Part shown: positions 25,065 through 33,003 of the stretch, piece after piece | Position numbering within the stretch: the stretch's first letter is position 1 | Layout of the letters: every line of letters begins with the position of its first letter | Assembly: GCF_920987055.1 (NCBI RefSeq) | Contig: NZ_CAKLBX010000001.1 | Location: 1,102,501-1,166,500, forward strand | Length of the DNA stretch: 64,000 nt | Source of the DNA: Novosphingobium sp. CECT 9465 | Lineage (GTDB): Bacteria; Pseudomonadota; Alphaproteobacteria; Sphingomonadales; Sphingomonadaceae | Direction of reading: 5' to 3' | Program-made: the position numbers and the translations under genes | The notes under the pieces: generated by a model | What the model was told of the DNA's origin: nothing | Seen by the model: only the letters and a program-made list of their open reading frames with translations | The model's database searches: none

Positions 25065-26367
25065 TTGTTGGGATGACCTTTGGGAGCAAGATCAGTCCGC
25101 GCCGATGGATATGGCTGCCATTCACCCCGGCGAAGCGGCGGCGCGAATCCATGCCCACGACGCATTGCGCGCCACGCCCTATCGCTGGCCCGATCCAGCA
25201 TCTCTGCCCACGCGGCAATGGCTGCTTGGGCACTGGCTGCTGAGGGGAGAGGTTACGGCGATCATCGCACCGGGCGGCACCGGCAAGAGCACAATCAGCG
25301 GCACGATGGCGCTTTGCCTCGCCAGCGGCAGACCGCTCTTGGGCAAGCCTCTACCCCGTGGCCCGCAAGCGGTGTGGATCTTCAACCTTGAGGATGGCAC
25401 CGACGAACTGGAGCGGCAAATGGCCGCTGCCTGCGCGTTCCATGACATTGGCCCCGAGGATTGCGGGGACCGGCTGCACCTCGATAGCGGGCTGGTCCAG
25501 CCGCTATGCACGGCCATTGAAGATCGGGACGGCTTCGCGTTGGCAGAGGAAGTATTTGCCCAGCTCGCAGCGACGATCACGGAGCGGCAAATTTCTGCGG
25601 TGGTTGTTGACCCTTTCGTGTCCAGCCATGCCGTGCAGGAAAACAGCAACGGAGCAATCGACGCCATCACCAAGCGGTGGAAGCGGCTGGCTCAGGAAAC
25701 AGGCTGCGCAGTCGTCCTTGTGCACCACACCAAGAAGCTCGGCGGGCGCGAGGTAACGGCAGAGGACGGGCGCGGTGCGGTCGCATTACGCGATGCTGCC
25801 CGCGTCGTGCTTCCGCTCAATGCCATGGGCGAAAAGGATGCCGAGGAGCTTGGCATTACCGATCCCGCCTTGCGCCGCACGCTGGTGCGTATCGACGAAG
25901 GCAAGGTCAGCCGTGCGCCTGCCGGTGCTGCCACATGGATCAAGCTGGAAAGCCAAAGCCTCGACAATGGCAGTGGATTAGAGCCGTCCGATTTTGTCGG
26001 TGTCGCCACGCTCTGGGAAAAGCCGGACGTGTTCCATGGCCTGACAACCTGGCACCTCTACATGGTCCAGCAAGGGCTTGCGGATGGTGACTGGCGCGAG
26101 AGTGTGCAGGCCAAGGATTGGGTTGGCCATCTGGTCGCCAAGGTGGCTGGCTTGTCCGCCGAAACCGACAAGGGGCGCATCAAGGCAATCCTGCGGACGT
26201 GGCGCAAGAATGGGGCACTGGCGGTTGAACGCCGGACGGAGAATGGCCGTGACGTTCCCTTTGTGATCGCCGGAAAGCCGGTTGACCCCGGCGAGATTGG
26301 CACCCGTCCGCACCTTCAAACGTGTGGTGCGGAAAGTGCGGAAAGTGCGGACGATGACCCGTGCTGA
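25057..26367 (+). CDS. RepA-like AAA ATPase/replicative helicase
   Basis: I take the start MADCWDDLWEQDQ at 25057 because it overlaps the primase stop. The 436-residue protein has Walker A in IIAPGGTGKSTISG, Walker B in ISAVVVDPFVSSH, and sensor-type residues in CAVVLVHHTKK, the RecA fold of RSF1010-RepA/AAA_25 proteins. The C-terminal tail (KGRIKAILRTWRKNGALAVERRT) is a winged helix. With the Toprim primase it makes a two-gene replication module that would let the excised island replicate. Confidence 0.9.
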   Translation: MADCWDDLWEQDQSAPMDMAAIHPGEAAARIHAHDALRATPYRWPDPASLPTRQWLLGHWLLRGEVTAIIAPGGTGKSTISGTMALCLASGRPLLGKPLPRGPQAVWIFNLEDGTDELERQMAAACAFHDIGPEDCGDRLHLDSGLVQPLCTAIEDRDGFALAEEVFAQLAATITERQISAVVVDPFVSSHAVQENSNGAIDAITKRWKRLAQETGCAVVLVHHTKKLGGREVTAEDGRGAVALRDAARVVLPLNAMGEKDAEELGITDPALRRTLVRIDEGKVSRAPAGAATWIKLESQSLDNGSGLEPSDFVGVATLWEKPDVFHGLTTWHLYMVQQGLADGDWRESVQAKDWVGHLVAKVAGLSAETDKGRIKAILRTWRKNGALAVERRTENGRDVPFVIAGKPVDPGEIGTRPHLQTCGAESAESADDDPC

Positions 26368-26474
26368 ACCCCGTCCGCACCACCCGCACCTCTCTATAGG
26401 AGAGTGCGGTGGTGGTGTGGTGCGGGTGAAGGCTGGTGAGGGTGTGAAAATGGAATTTCAATGGTGCGGGAAAA

Positions 26475-26807
26475 ATGGGGGAGCGGCTGGCTATGGTGGC
26501 TGAGGAAGCACGGCGTTTGCTCTGGCGGCATTGGTGCGAGAATGGCGGGCCAATCCCAGCCGAATGCGTTGGCATGGAATGTGGCGCAACCACTAGGGCA
26601 GGCACGCCCTGCAAGCGCCGGGACATATACCGTAGCGGGCGCTGCAAGCTGCATGGCGGTCTGAGCACCGGGCCGCGAACTGCCAAAGGCAAGCGGCGAT
26701 CAGCGCGCAATGGAAAACGCACAACAACGGGCAAACCCCATGAGCGGATGCAGAATGCTGATGATTTAGGAAAATCTGGCGGCGCTACCGTGCGCCGGGG
26801 AGACTGA
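26475..26807 (+). CDS. HGGxSTG-motif island protein
   Basis: This 110-residue protein has a small cysteine knuckle, CGATTRAGTPCKRRD...GRCKLHGGLSTGPRTAKGK. The pair C-x-x-x-T-x-x-G-x-P-C followed by C-x-x-H-G-G-x-S-T-G defines the HGGxSTG family seen in prophages, probably zinc-binding. The Lys/Arg-rich tail could bind nucleic acid. One base separates it from the next gene. Function unknown. Confidence 0.75.
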   Translation: MGERLAMVAEEARRLLWRHWCENGGPIPAECVGMECGATTRAGTPCKRRDIYRSGRCKLHGGLSTGPRTAKGKRRSARNGKRTTTGKPHERMQNADDLGKSGGATVRRGD

Positions 26808-26808
26808 A

Positions 26809-27441
26809 ATGGGCGGCTATGGTTCTGGCAGATATGGCGGCAGGCCCACGGCAGATGCCTCGCTGAAAATCGACCTGGCTTGGATGTTTCGCAGCGGATA
26901 CGCACGGGAGGGCGAACACCGGGCCGGGAGCATAGATTGGACCCGTCAGGGCGAACCATCCGGATCGATCGGCTATCAGGCCATCATGTCCGAACCGGGC
27001 GCGGAACGGCTGGAATTGTCATACGGGCGCGGCAGCGGCGATGCACGCGAGCAAGTGCGGCAGACGGTGCGGCTCTGCTTCACGGTGCCCCACCATGGCG
27101 GCAAGCGATGGTGGATGCTTTGCCCCTTTCGACATATCCGCGTTGCCAAGCTCTACCTGCCACCCGGTGGCGACCGCTTCGCATCCCGGCAGGCATGGCG
27201 GCTGGGCTACCAATGCCAGCGGGAAGCGGTGCGGGACCGGCCCCTTGAGCGGCTATTCCGGCTGCAATACAAGTTGGGGGCAAAACGTGGCTTGGGGGCG
27301 TTTCCCAGCCGCCCCAAGGGCATGTGGCATCGGACCTATGAGCGGCACCTGGAGCGATATTGGGAGCTGGAGGAGGCTGCCAGCCGGGAGTTTCTTGCTT
27401 TCGCCAATCGCCTTATCCGACTGGACCGCTCAATCCTCTAG
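26809..27441 (+). CDS. GGYGSGR-type conserved island protein
   Basis: This 210-residue protein starts MGGYGSGRYGGRPTADASLKIDL, a glycine/arginine opener I recall from many alphaproteobacterial prophage and island proteins of unknown function. It continues with GSIDWTRQGEPSGSIGYQA, WMLCPFRHIRVAKLYLP (a likely zinc or nucleic-acid-contacting strand) and a helical C-terminus. Ends 12 bp inside the convergent gene at 27430. Frame intact. Confidence 0.7.
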   Translation: MGGYGSGRYGGRPTADASLKIDLAWMFRSGYAREGEHRAGSIDWTRQGEPSGSIGYQAIMSEPGAERLELSYGRGSGDAREQVRQTVRLCFTVPHHGGKRWWMLCPFRHIRVAKLYLPPGGDRFASRQAWRLGYQCQREAVRDRPLERLFRLQYKLGAKRGLGAFPSRPKGMWHRTYERHLERYWELEEAASREFLAFANRLIRLDRSIL

Positions 27442-28044
27442 GATCGAAAGCCACGCCTGATAGCGGCAAGCGCACTGATCGGGGTGAGGGCACGTCTCGA
27501 AAGGAAGCATCGGAGCATCGGCAACGGGGACGCTAAGGCCGTCCAGCTTAGCGGCGGCTGAGCACGGCCCGGCTGCCATATTGGACGCATGGAACTTGGC
27601 CAAGTCGATCCCAGCCGCTTCCATGTTGCAAAGGTCGCGGCAGGTGCAGAGCGCGGTTGATATGGCGCCGCCAATGACGCTGGCTGCGCTGAGTGGATCG
27701 GCGCAACCGCTTTCGTTCAAAGTGGCGATGAATTGCGCTGACAGCTTCACGTTGGCGCGCAGTCCAAGGGCCTTGAGTGCATCCTTGTCCAGCAAGTCGC
27801 CTTGCTTCCGAAGATCATCATAGGTGACGAACCGGGTGGGGTGATCTTTGAAAGTGGCTTGGTAGAAGGCTATGGCTTCCGGCTGGTCAATAACGAGGCC
27901 CGACAGGTTCACTGCATAGGCGATTACCTCATCCCTGCCCGGACTCGTCTTCGCGGGCCGCGCGACCGGAAGCGAGGATGCCGCGCCCGACTTAGCATCG
28001 CTTCCGCTTCCGATGATCCTTTGCAGCCAATCCCGAACGGCCAT
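27430..28044 (-). CDS. Hypothetical island protein with C-terminal cysteine cluster (204 aa)
   Basis: This is the only minus-strand gene of the island. It has a Pro/Ser linker after the first 30 residues (GSGSDAKSGAASSLPVARPA) and then a helical domain. Cysteines fall in SALCTCRDLCNMEAAG and in the end motif CPHPDQCACRYQAW, which could bind zinc. No function recognised. Its location next to attR and its opposite strand fit the cargo slot of small islands, where defence or fitness genes often sit. Here that is context only. Confidence 0.6.
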   Translation of the reverse strand: MAVRDWLQRIIGSGSDAKSGAASSLPVARPAKTSPGRDEVIAYAVNLSGLVIDQPEAIAFYQATFKDHPTRFVTYDDLRKQGDLLDKDALKALGLRANVKLSAQFIATLNESGCADPLSAASVIGGAISTALCTCRDLCNMEAAGIDLAKFHASNMAAGPCSAAAKLDGLSVPVADAPMLPFETCPHPDQCACRYQAWLSILED

Positions 28045-28459
28045 AGCGTCGCCCCCTCCCGCACCAGAAGTGACTTGATTGCAAATTGGAGTGCATGAGT
28101 CACTCGCTGCGCCGAAAGCCCAGCTTTTCCGCCAATTCCAGGCATGAGCAAATCACTTCAACGTGAAAAATCGCGAGCAAGTCAATCTGACTGAGAAGTG
28201 ACCATCTGCGGAAACTCGCACAAATCCGCCATTTTCAGCCGCGATTTGTCGCGTACGGTGTGGGGGTATTTACTGCTGCACTTGGGCCGGCGTTCTGCCC
28301 AGAAATGCCTTCCGGTGCCTAATAATTCTGCCCGGCTGAAAACGTGCTCTGCATCGGGGCTGTTCGCATTCGTTCAGCCTCAAGCGGGCGCGCTATCGGG
28401 GAACGGTTATGGGAACCAATGACCTTACTTGAATTTTATCAAGTAAATTCAATAGCCAG
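28045..28459. other. Non-coding right end of the island
   Basis: These 415 bp hold no supported gene. They contain the second copy of the 19-mer GGGGAACGGTTATGGGAAC (28398-28416), 43 bp from the tRNA-Ser 3' end, and AT-richer DNA (28420-28455) next to the att core. An excision or arm-site function is likely. Confidence 0.6.
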
Positions 28460-28552
28460 TGGCGGAGACGGAGGGATTCGAACCCTCGGTACCGGATTTA
28501 CCAGTACGACGGTTTAGCAAACCGTTGGTTTCAGCCACTCACCCACGTCTCC
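28460..28552 (-). tRNA. tRNA-Ser (anticodon GCU)
   Basis: On the minus strand the 93 bases begin GGAGACGTGGGTGAGTGG, with anticodon loop GTTTGCTAA, a long variable arm, T-arm GGTTCGAATCC and acceptor CGTCTCC-G-CCA (CCA encoded). It is a class II tRNA that reads AGC/AGU. Its 3' end is the island's attachment site. Confidence 0.95.
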
Positions 28553-28782
28553 GGATCGCAGCGGCGAAGGCGGCCTATAGCGGGGGTTATGGGGGGCGGC
28601 AAGGGGCTGGTGGGGAAAATTGAGCGGGTTTGCAAACGGGCGCCGATAATGTGGCAAAGCCGCGCTTTGGCGCGTTTCTGACTCGACTCATCGCCGGTTC
28701 ATTGTGGTGGCGCCAGGCATGGATTCTGGTGCAATCGACGCAGGATGTGCCGAATGCTGGCGCTTGGGACGGGAATGACGGG

Positions 28783-29568
28783 ATGACCATGATTCGAAAC
28801 AAGGTCAGGGCGATGGCCGCCGGGCTGGCTTGCGCCTTCGCCGTGGCGACAACCGGCGTTTCGGCGCAAGTGCAGACGGTCGATCCCAATTCGGTGATCG
28901 ACGGTGATCTTGCGCCATCGGCAACGCCGGTCGGTCGCGAAGCGGGAACCACGCCTGCACTTCCCGCAGAGACGGTTCCCCCTCAGACACTGCCCCCGCA
29001 GACGTTTCCGGCACCCAGCCAGTCCGCTCCTGCATCGTCGAGCGAACTGCCTGCCGCCACCGCCCAGCCTGTTCCTGCGCAAGGCACCAGCTATCGCGAG
29101 GATGACCTGATCGGTGCGGCAGAGGGCGTGTTCGGCAAGGGCGCATCGGGGCTTGCCGACCTGATCAAGGACCTGCTCAAGAAGCAGGGGCAACCCAACG
29201 CCTATATCGTAGGGCGCGAGGCGAGCGCAGCGCTGGTGGTTGGCCTGCGCTATGGCTCTGGCACCTTGCATCACAAGGTCGAAGGCGAACGCGCGGTTTA
29301 CTGGACCGGGCCTTCGATCGGGTTCGATGTGGGGGCCAATGCGGCGAGCACGTTCGTTCTTGTCTACAATCTGTACGACAGCGAAGAGCTGTACGCGCGG
29401 TTTCCGGCGGGCGAGGGGCAGGCCTATCTGATCGGCGGGTTCCATGTCAGCTACTTGCGCAAGGGTGACAAGGTGCTGATCCCGGTCCGTTCGGGCGCGG
29501 GGCTGCGCCTGGGCATCAACGGCGGCTACATGAAGTTTTCGCGCACACAGAAGTGGCTGCCGTTCTGA
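28783..29568 (+). CDS. DUF1134 (EipA-like) exported protein
   Basis: I use the ATG at 28783 (MTMIRNKVRAMAAGLACAFA), giving a signal peptide that ends near VSA-QVQT. A Pro/Ala/Ser-rich linker (PPQTLPPQTFPAPSQ) precedes a DUF1134 domain (DDLIGAAEGVFGKGASGLADLIKDLL, then GFDVGANAASTFVLVYNL). Family members such as EipA are periplasmic and linked to cell-envelope integrity. The end FSRTQKWLPF is the family's usual C-terminus. The protein has 261 residues. Confidence 0.85.
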   Translation: MTMIRNKVRAMAAGLACAFAVATTGVSAQVQTVDPNSVIDGDLAPSATPVGREAGTTPALPAETVPPQTLPPQTFPAPSQSAPASSSELPAATAQPVPAQGTSYREDDLIGAAEGVFGKGASGLADLIKDLLKKQGQPNAYIVGREASAALVVGLRYGSGTLHHKVEGERAVYWTGPSIGFDVGANAASTFVLVYNLYDSEELYARFPAGEGQAYLIGGFHVSYLRKGDKVLIPVRSGAGLRLGINGGYMKFSRTQKWLPF

Positions 29569-29715
29569 CGCCAATCCTGTTCTGAAGCGATCGGGCAATA
29601 TCCGGCGCTATTCGACCGTCCATCGCGCATAAATGCAATGCAGGGGTTGCCCGCGCGGCAATCCGGTTGCATGGAGCCGCCGCGTTTGAAGCCCTCCGCA
29701 AAGGATTGCCGGACC

Positions 29716-30888
29716 ATGCTCGAAAATCTTGCCCCTCAGCCCGCCGATGCGCTGCTGGCGCTGATCAAGCTCCACAATGCCGATCCGCGTGACGACAAGA
29801 TTGATCTTGGCGTGGGCGTCTATCGCACGGCAGATGGCGCTACCCCGGTGTTCAAGGCGATCAAGGCGGCCGAAGCCCGGCTGCTCGAAACGCAAGGCTC
29901 CAAGGCCTATCTTGGTCCTGAAGGCGACATGGGTTTTGTCCATGCGCTTATCCCATACGTTTTCGGCAAGGACTTTGACCGGTCCAGGGTTGAAGGCATG
30001 CAGGCTCCCGGTGGCACCGGCGCGGTGCGGTTGGCGGTCGAAGTGGCCAAGCGTTCGGGCGTGAAGCGGCTGTGGATGGGTACGCCTTCGTGGCCCAACC
30101 ATGCGCAGATCGTGGCCGCAGTGGGAATTGAACTGAAGACCTTTGGCCACATGACGGCCGATGGTCTGGCCGATCTCGAAGCGCTCAAAGCCGCGCTGGC
30201 CAGCGCAGAGCCGGGCGATGCGGTGCTGCTGCACGGCTGCTGCCACAACCCGACCGGCGTCGATTACACGCCCGCGCAGTGGGACGAGATTGCTGCCCTG
30301 CTGGTCGCGCGCAATGTTCTGCCGATCCTTGACCTTGCCTATCAGGGTCTTGGCGCGGGCATGGAAGACGATGCCTATGGCTTGCGCAAGGTGTTGAGCG
30401 TGGTGCCTGAGGCGCTGGTCGCCTATTCGTGCGACAAGAACTTCGGGCTTTATCGTGACCGGGTCGGCGCGTTCTATGTGGTAACGTCGGACGCGACCGC
30501 GCTTGCCAATGCCATGGCCAACGGCGCAACCATCGCGCGCGCATCATGGTCGATGCCGCCCGATCATGGTGCGGCTGCGGTGCGCCTGATTCTTGAGAAT
30601 GCTGACCTGACCGCGATGTGGCTGGCCGAGCTGGACGACATGCGCGACCGGATGCGCTCGGTGCGCGATCGCCTTGCCGCTGCGCAGCAGGTCGGCACGA
30701 TCAGCATGGCGCCGCTGGGCGTACAGAACGGCCTGTTCTCGATGCTGCCGCTGAACGGTGAACAGATCTTGGCGATCCGCGAAAAGCACGGCGTTTACAT
30801 GGCCGGATCGGGCCGGATCAACATCGCGGGCCTGACTGACGGCAATATCGACCAGTTCATTGCTGCACTGGGTGATGTTGCTGGCTGA
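29716..30888 (+). CDS. Aromatic/aspartate aminotransferase (class I)
   Basis: This 390-residue PLP enzyme starts MLENLAPQPADALLALIKLH. Features are KAYLGPEGDMGF, GGTGAVRLAVEVA, the HGCCHNPTGVDYT motif, DLAYQGLGAG with the PLP-hydroxyl-binding Tyr, and the Schiff-base Lys in AYSCDKNFGLYRDRVGAF. The YRDRVG context is that of AspC/TyrB enzymes. It uses aromatic or dicarboxylic amino acids with 2-oxoglutarate. No operon partner; 100 bp downstream lies a GC-rich palindrome. Confidence 0.9.
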   Translation: MLENLAPQPADALLALIKLHNADPRDDKIDLGVGVYRTADGATPVFKAIKAAEARLLETQGSKAYLGPEGDMGFVHALIPYVFGKDFDRSRVEGMQAPGGTGAVRLAVEVAKRSGVKRLWMGTPSWPNHAQIVAAVGIELKTFGHMTADGLADLEALKAALASAEPGDAVLLHGCCHNPTGVDYTPAQWDEIAALLVARNVLPILDLAYQGLGAGMEDDAYGLRKVLSVVPEALVAYSCDKNFGLYRDRVGAFYVVTSDATALANAMANGATIARASWSMPPDHGAAAVRLILENADLTAMWLAELDDMRDRMRSVRDRLAAAQQVGTISMAPLGVQNGLFSMLPLNGEQILAIREKHGVYMAGSGRINIAGLTDGNIDQFIAALGDVAG

Positions 30889-30942
30889 ACCCATGCCCAC
30901 CCCGCTGCGACGAAGTTCGCCTGCGGCTCTCTAAGTCTCGCG

Positions 30943-30964
30943 CCCCTCCCGCAGGCGGGAGGGG
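30943..30964. repeat. Palindromic repeat (REP-like), 22 bp
   Basis: CCCCTCCCGC-AG-GCGGGAGGGG, followed by CTGGGGGTGGGC. The same core and tail recur at 55150. It lies between the aminotransferase and SDR genes, which converge, and may also act as terminator. Confidence 0.7.
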
Positions 30965-30988
30965 CTGGGGGTGGGCAATTGCAAATCC

Positions 30989-31909
30989 TCAAAAATCCGC
31001 CGCGCGAGACTTCGCGCGCGCTTCGGCGAAATTGTCGTAGCGGAACTTCTCGAAGGCCACGCGCTGATCGAAGCCGGGGTCTTTGGGATAGTCCTGATAT
31101 TCGGCGATGATCTCGTCGAAGATTTCGCGCATTTCCTGTTTGTGGTCCGGGTGCGAGAAGATGTGCAGCCGGTTGGCCTTCATCGCCTCGATCGCCCGCG
31201 CGCCGATTACGTCCGGCTCCATGCCGAATTCGTGGACGCCCGCAAGCCGTTCCACAGCGGCGCTGTCTACCGCCTTCATCGTGCCTTTCAGGGCATCGGG
31301 GCGGATGTCGTCGCTGGCGTAGATGTAGCTTTTGACAAGGCCGGGGCACAGCACGGACACACCGATTTCGTACTTCAACAGCGAATAATGCAGCGATTCA
31401 GACAGGCCGCGCACCGCGAACTTGGTGGTGTTGTAGATGCCCGGCGATCCCGCCGCCAGGAACGCCGCCATCGACGCGGTGTTGACCACATGGCCGCCTT
31501 TCTGTTCGCCCGCCTTGATGCGTTCGACCATGCGCGGAACGAAGGTCATCACGCCGTTGATCACGCCGTGCAGGTTCACGCCCATCAGCCAGTCCCAATC
31601 GTCGAACGAGCTTTCCTCGATCGGTTGGAACAGGTTGACCCCGGCGTTATTGCACAGGATCGAAACCGGCCCGAACTTGGCCTCGACTTCATCGGCGGCA
31701 GCCTTGAAGCCATCGCGGCTGGCAACGTCGAGTTGCACACCCATGACTTCGCGGTTGTCGAGGCTGGCCAGTGCCTTGTCGATCGAATCCCGCCGGATGT
31801 CGGCAATCGCCACTTTGCAGCCTTCGTTCAGAAGCTGGCGGACAAGCCCGATGCCGACTCCGTTGGCGCCACCGGTGACAAAGGCGGTGCGGCCTGCAAA
31901 ATCCTTCAT
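30989..31909 (-). CDS. SDR family NAD(P)-dependent oxidoreductase
   Basis: This 306-residue short-chain dehydrogenase has the cofactor motif TGGANGVGIGL, the NNAG motif (LCNNAGVNLFQP) and a catalytic YNTTK (residues in GIYNTTKFAVRG). Members with this length and the C-terminal stretch DHKQEMREIFDEIIAEYQD act on hydroxylated aromatic or diol substrates in sphingomonad catabolism. Its start overlaps the stop of the upstream SDR (ATGA). It probably oxidises an alcohol of a lignin-derived dimer. Confidence 0.85.
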   Translation of the reverse strand: MKDFAGRTAFVTGGANGVGIGLVRQLLNEGCKVAIADIRRDSIDKALASLDNREVMGVQLDVASRDGFKAAADEVEAKFGPVSILCNNAGVNLFQPIEESSFDDWDWLMGVNLHGVINGVMTFVPRMVERIKAGEQKGGHVVNTASMAAFLAAGSPGIYNTTKFAVRGLSESLHYSLLKYEIGVSVLCPGLVKSYIYASDDIRPDALKGTMKAVDSAAVERLAGVHEFGMEPDVIGARAIEAMKANRLHIFSHPDHKQEMREIFDEIIAEYQDYPKDPGFDQRVAFEKFRYDNFAEARAKSRAADF

Positions 31910-32838
31910 GCCACTTCTCCGGCGGTGCGCGCTGCCTGCAACTTTTCCTGCCGGGCAATTTCCTGCGTGATCGCAGGATTGCGGAACAGCATCGCAAAGG
32001 TTTGCTTGTATTCGGGATTTTCGGGCAGGTGGGTCTGCACCGCTGCGGTCATCGCCTGCCCTCGTTCCTTCACGCCGATCAGGAATTCGGAGTGGGTCAG
32101 GATGTAGAGTTCGTCATTCAGGATGCCTTCCAGCACACGCTCGCCCACTTCTTCCTTGGTCTGGTACAGGTGCATCAGGTTGCCGCCTGCCTGACGACGC
32201 TTGTCGGCCTCGGCATAGCCGGTATCGGCAAGGTCGGCGGGGCGCGTCTTGGCGGCATCGGCGATGTTCGATTGCACCGCGCCGGGGCAGAATGCGCTGC
32301 AGATCACGCCGCGCGACTCCAGTTCGGGACGCATGCATTCCATCATCGCGGTAACAGCGGCCTTGCCCGATGAATAGATCGTGGTTCCGCCCACCGGGAC
32401 CAGCGCAGACATCGATGCGGTGCACACGATATGCCCGCCTTCGCCATGCGCCAGCATGCGCGGAAGGACCGTGACGATGCCGTTGACGGTGCCGCCCACG
32501 TTCACACCCATAACCCAGTCCCAATCGGCAAAGGTCGCCAATTCGGTCGGCCCGACGACGGCAACGCCTGCGTTGTTCACAAGGATATGGATCTTGCCGA
32601 ACTTTGCCTCGGTCGCGTCGGCAGCTTCGGCAAATTGTGCGCGGTTGGTCACGTCCAGCTTCACGGCCAGTACGCGATCACCGCCGTCAAGTTCAGCCAC
32701 AGCCGAATCGAGATGGTCCTGGCGAATATCGGCAATGGTCACGTTCATGCCCGCGCCCAGCAGCGCCTTGGCGATTCCCAGGCCGATTCCGCTTGCGCCT
32801 CCGGTTACGAAGGCCGTCTTTTCCGGCAGGTTCTGCAT
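31906..32838 (-). CDS. SDR family NAD(P)-dependent oxidoreductase
   Basis: This 310-residue paralogue of the downstream gene starts MQNLPEKTAFVTGGASGIGLG (32838), with AGGAGAGGA upstream; the in-frame start at 32874 is rejected. The cofactor motif is TGGASGIG, NNAG is present (LVNNAGVAVVGP), and the active-site Tyr-Lys lies in IYSSGKAAV. Tandem, similar SDRs with coupled translation suggest stereospecific pairs. The gene faces the MFS at 33004 across a regulatory interval with the palindrome at 32924. Confidence 0.85.
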   Translation of the reverse strand: MQNLPEKTAFVTGGASGIGLGIAKALLGAGMNVTIADIRQDHLDSAVAELDGGDRVLAVKLDVTNRAQFAEAADATEAKFGKIHILVNNAGVAVVGPTELATFADWDWVMGVNVGGTVNGIVTVLPRMLAHGEGGHIVCTASMSALVPVGGTTIYSSGKAAVTAMMECMRPELESRGVICSAFCPGAVQSNIADAAKTRPADLADTGYAEADKRRQAGGNLMHLYQTKEEVGERVLEGILNDELYILTHSEFLIGVKERGQAMTAAVQTHLPENPEYKQTFAMLFRNPAITQEIARQEKLQAARTAGEVA

Positions 32839-32923
32839 AGATCCTCTCCTTTTTTGGCTGTCCCTCAAGCCCATGGGCGGGCTTGGAGAATCATTTTTCG
32901 CCTTTTCTATTCACCAGCCGGAA

Positions 32924-32944
32924 TTTGTATGCAAGACTAACAAT
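32924..32944. promoter_or_regulatory. Palindromic operator candidate (MarR-type)
   Basis: TTTGTATG-N5-CTAACAAT lies between the divergent SDR and MFS genes. The same bipartite 20-mer (TTGTATG-N5-CTAACAAT) lies between the dioxygenase and MarR genes at 42204-42224. Confidence 0.6.
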
Positions 32945-33003
32945 ATCGCAGCACTGACAAGGCCCCCGGAAAAAGGGGCCGGAGCGCGACGAGAGGAGAT
33001 GTC

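Larger units (their letters stand above)
20504..28473. mobile_element. tRNA-Ser-integrated genomic island (satellite-like, about 8 kb)
   Basis: The island is flanked by an exact 14-bp repeat, TGGCGGAGACGGAG, at 20504-20517 and 28460-28473; the right copy is the 3' end of tRNA-Ser(GCU). Cargo is a P4-type integrase, an AlpA-like regulator, winged-helix protein, Toprim primase, RepA-like ATPase and several small ORFs, nearly all on the plus strand. There are no capsid, tail, relaxase or conjugation genes. Size and content resemble P4-like satellites or integrative plasmids. The integrase lies at the end away from the tRNA gene. Confidence 0.85.

Noticed and set aside
20504..28552. Prophage
   Set aside because: No terminase, portal, capsid, tail or lysis gene is present; the content fits a satellite or integrative element instead.
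32839..33003. tRNA or small RNA in the SDR-MFS interval
   Set aside because: No cloverleaf or terminator hairpin is seen; the interval is explained by two divergent promoters and the palindrome.
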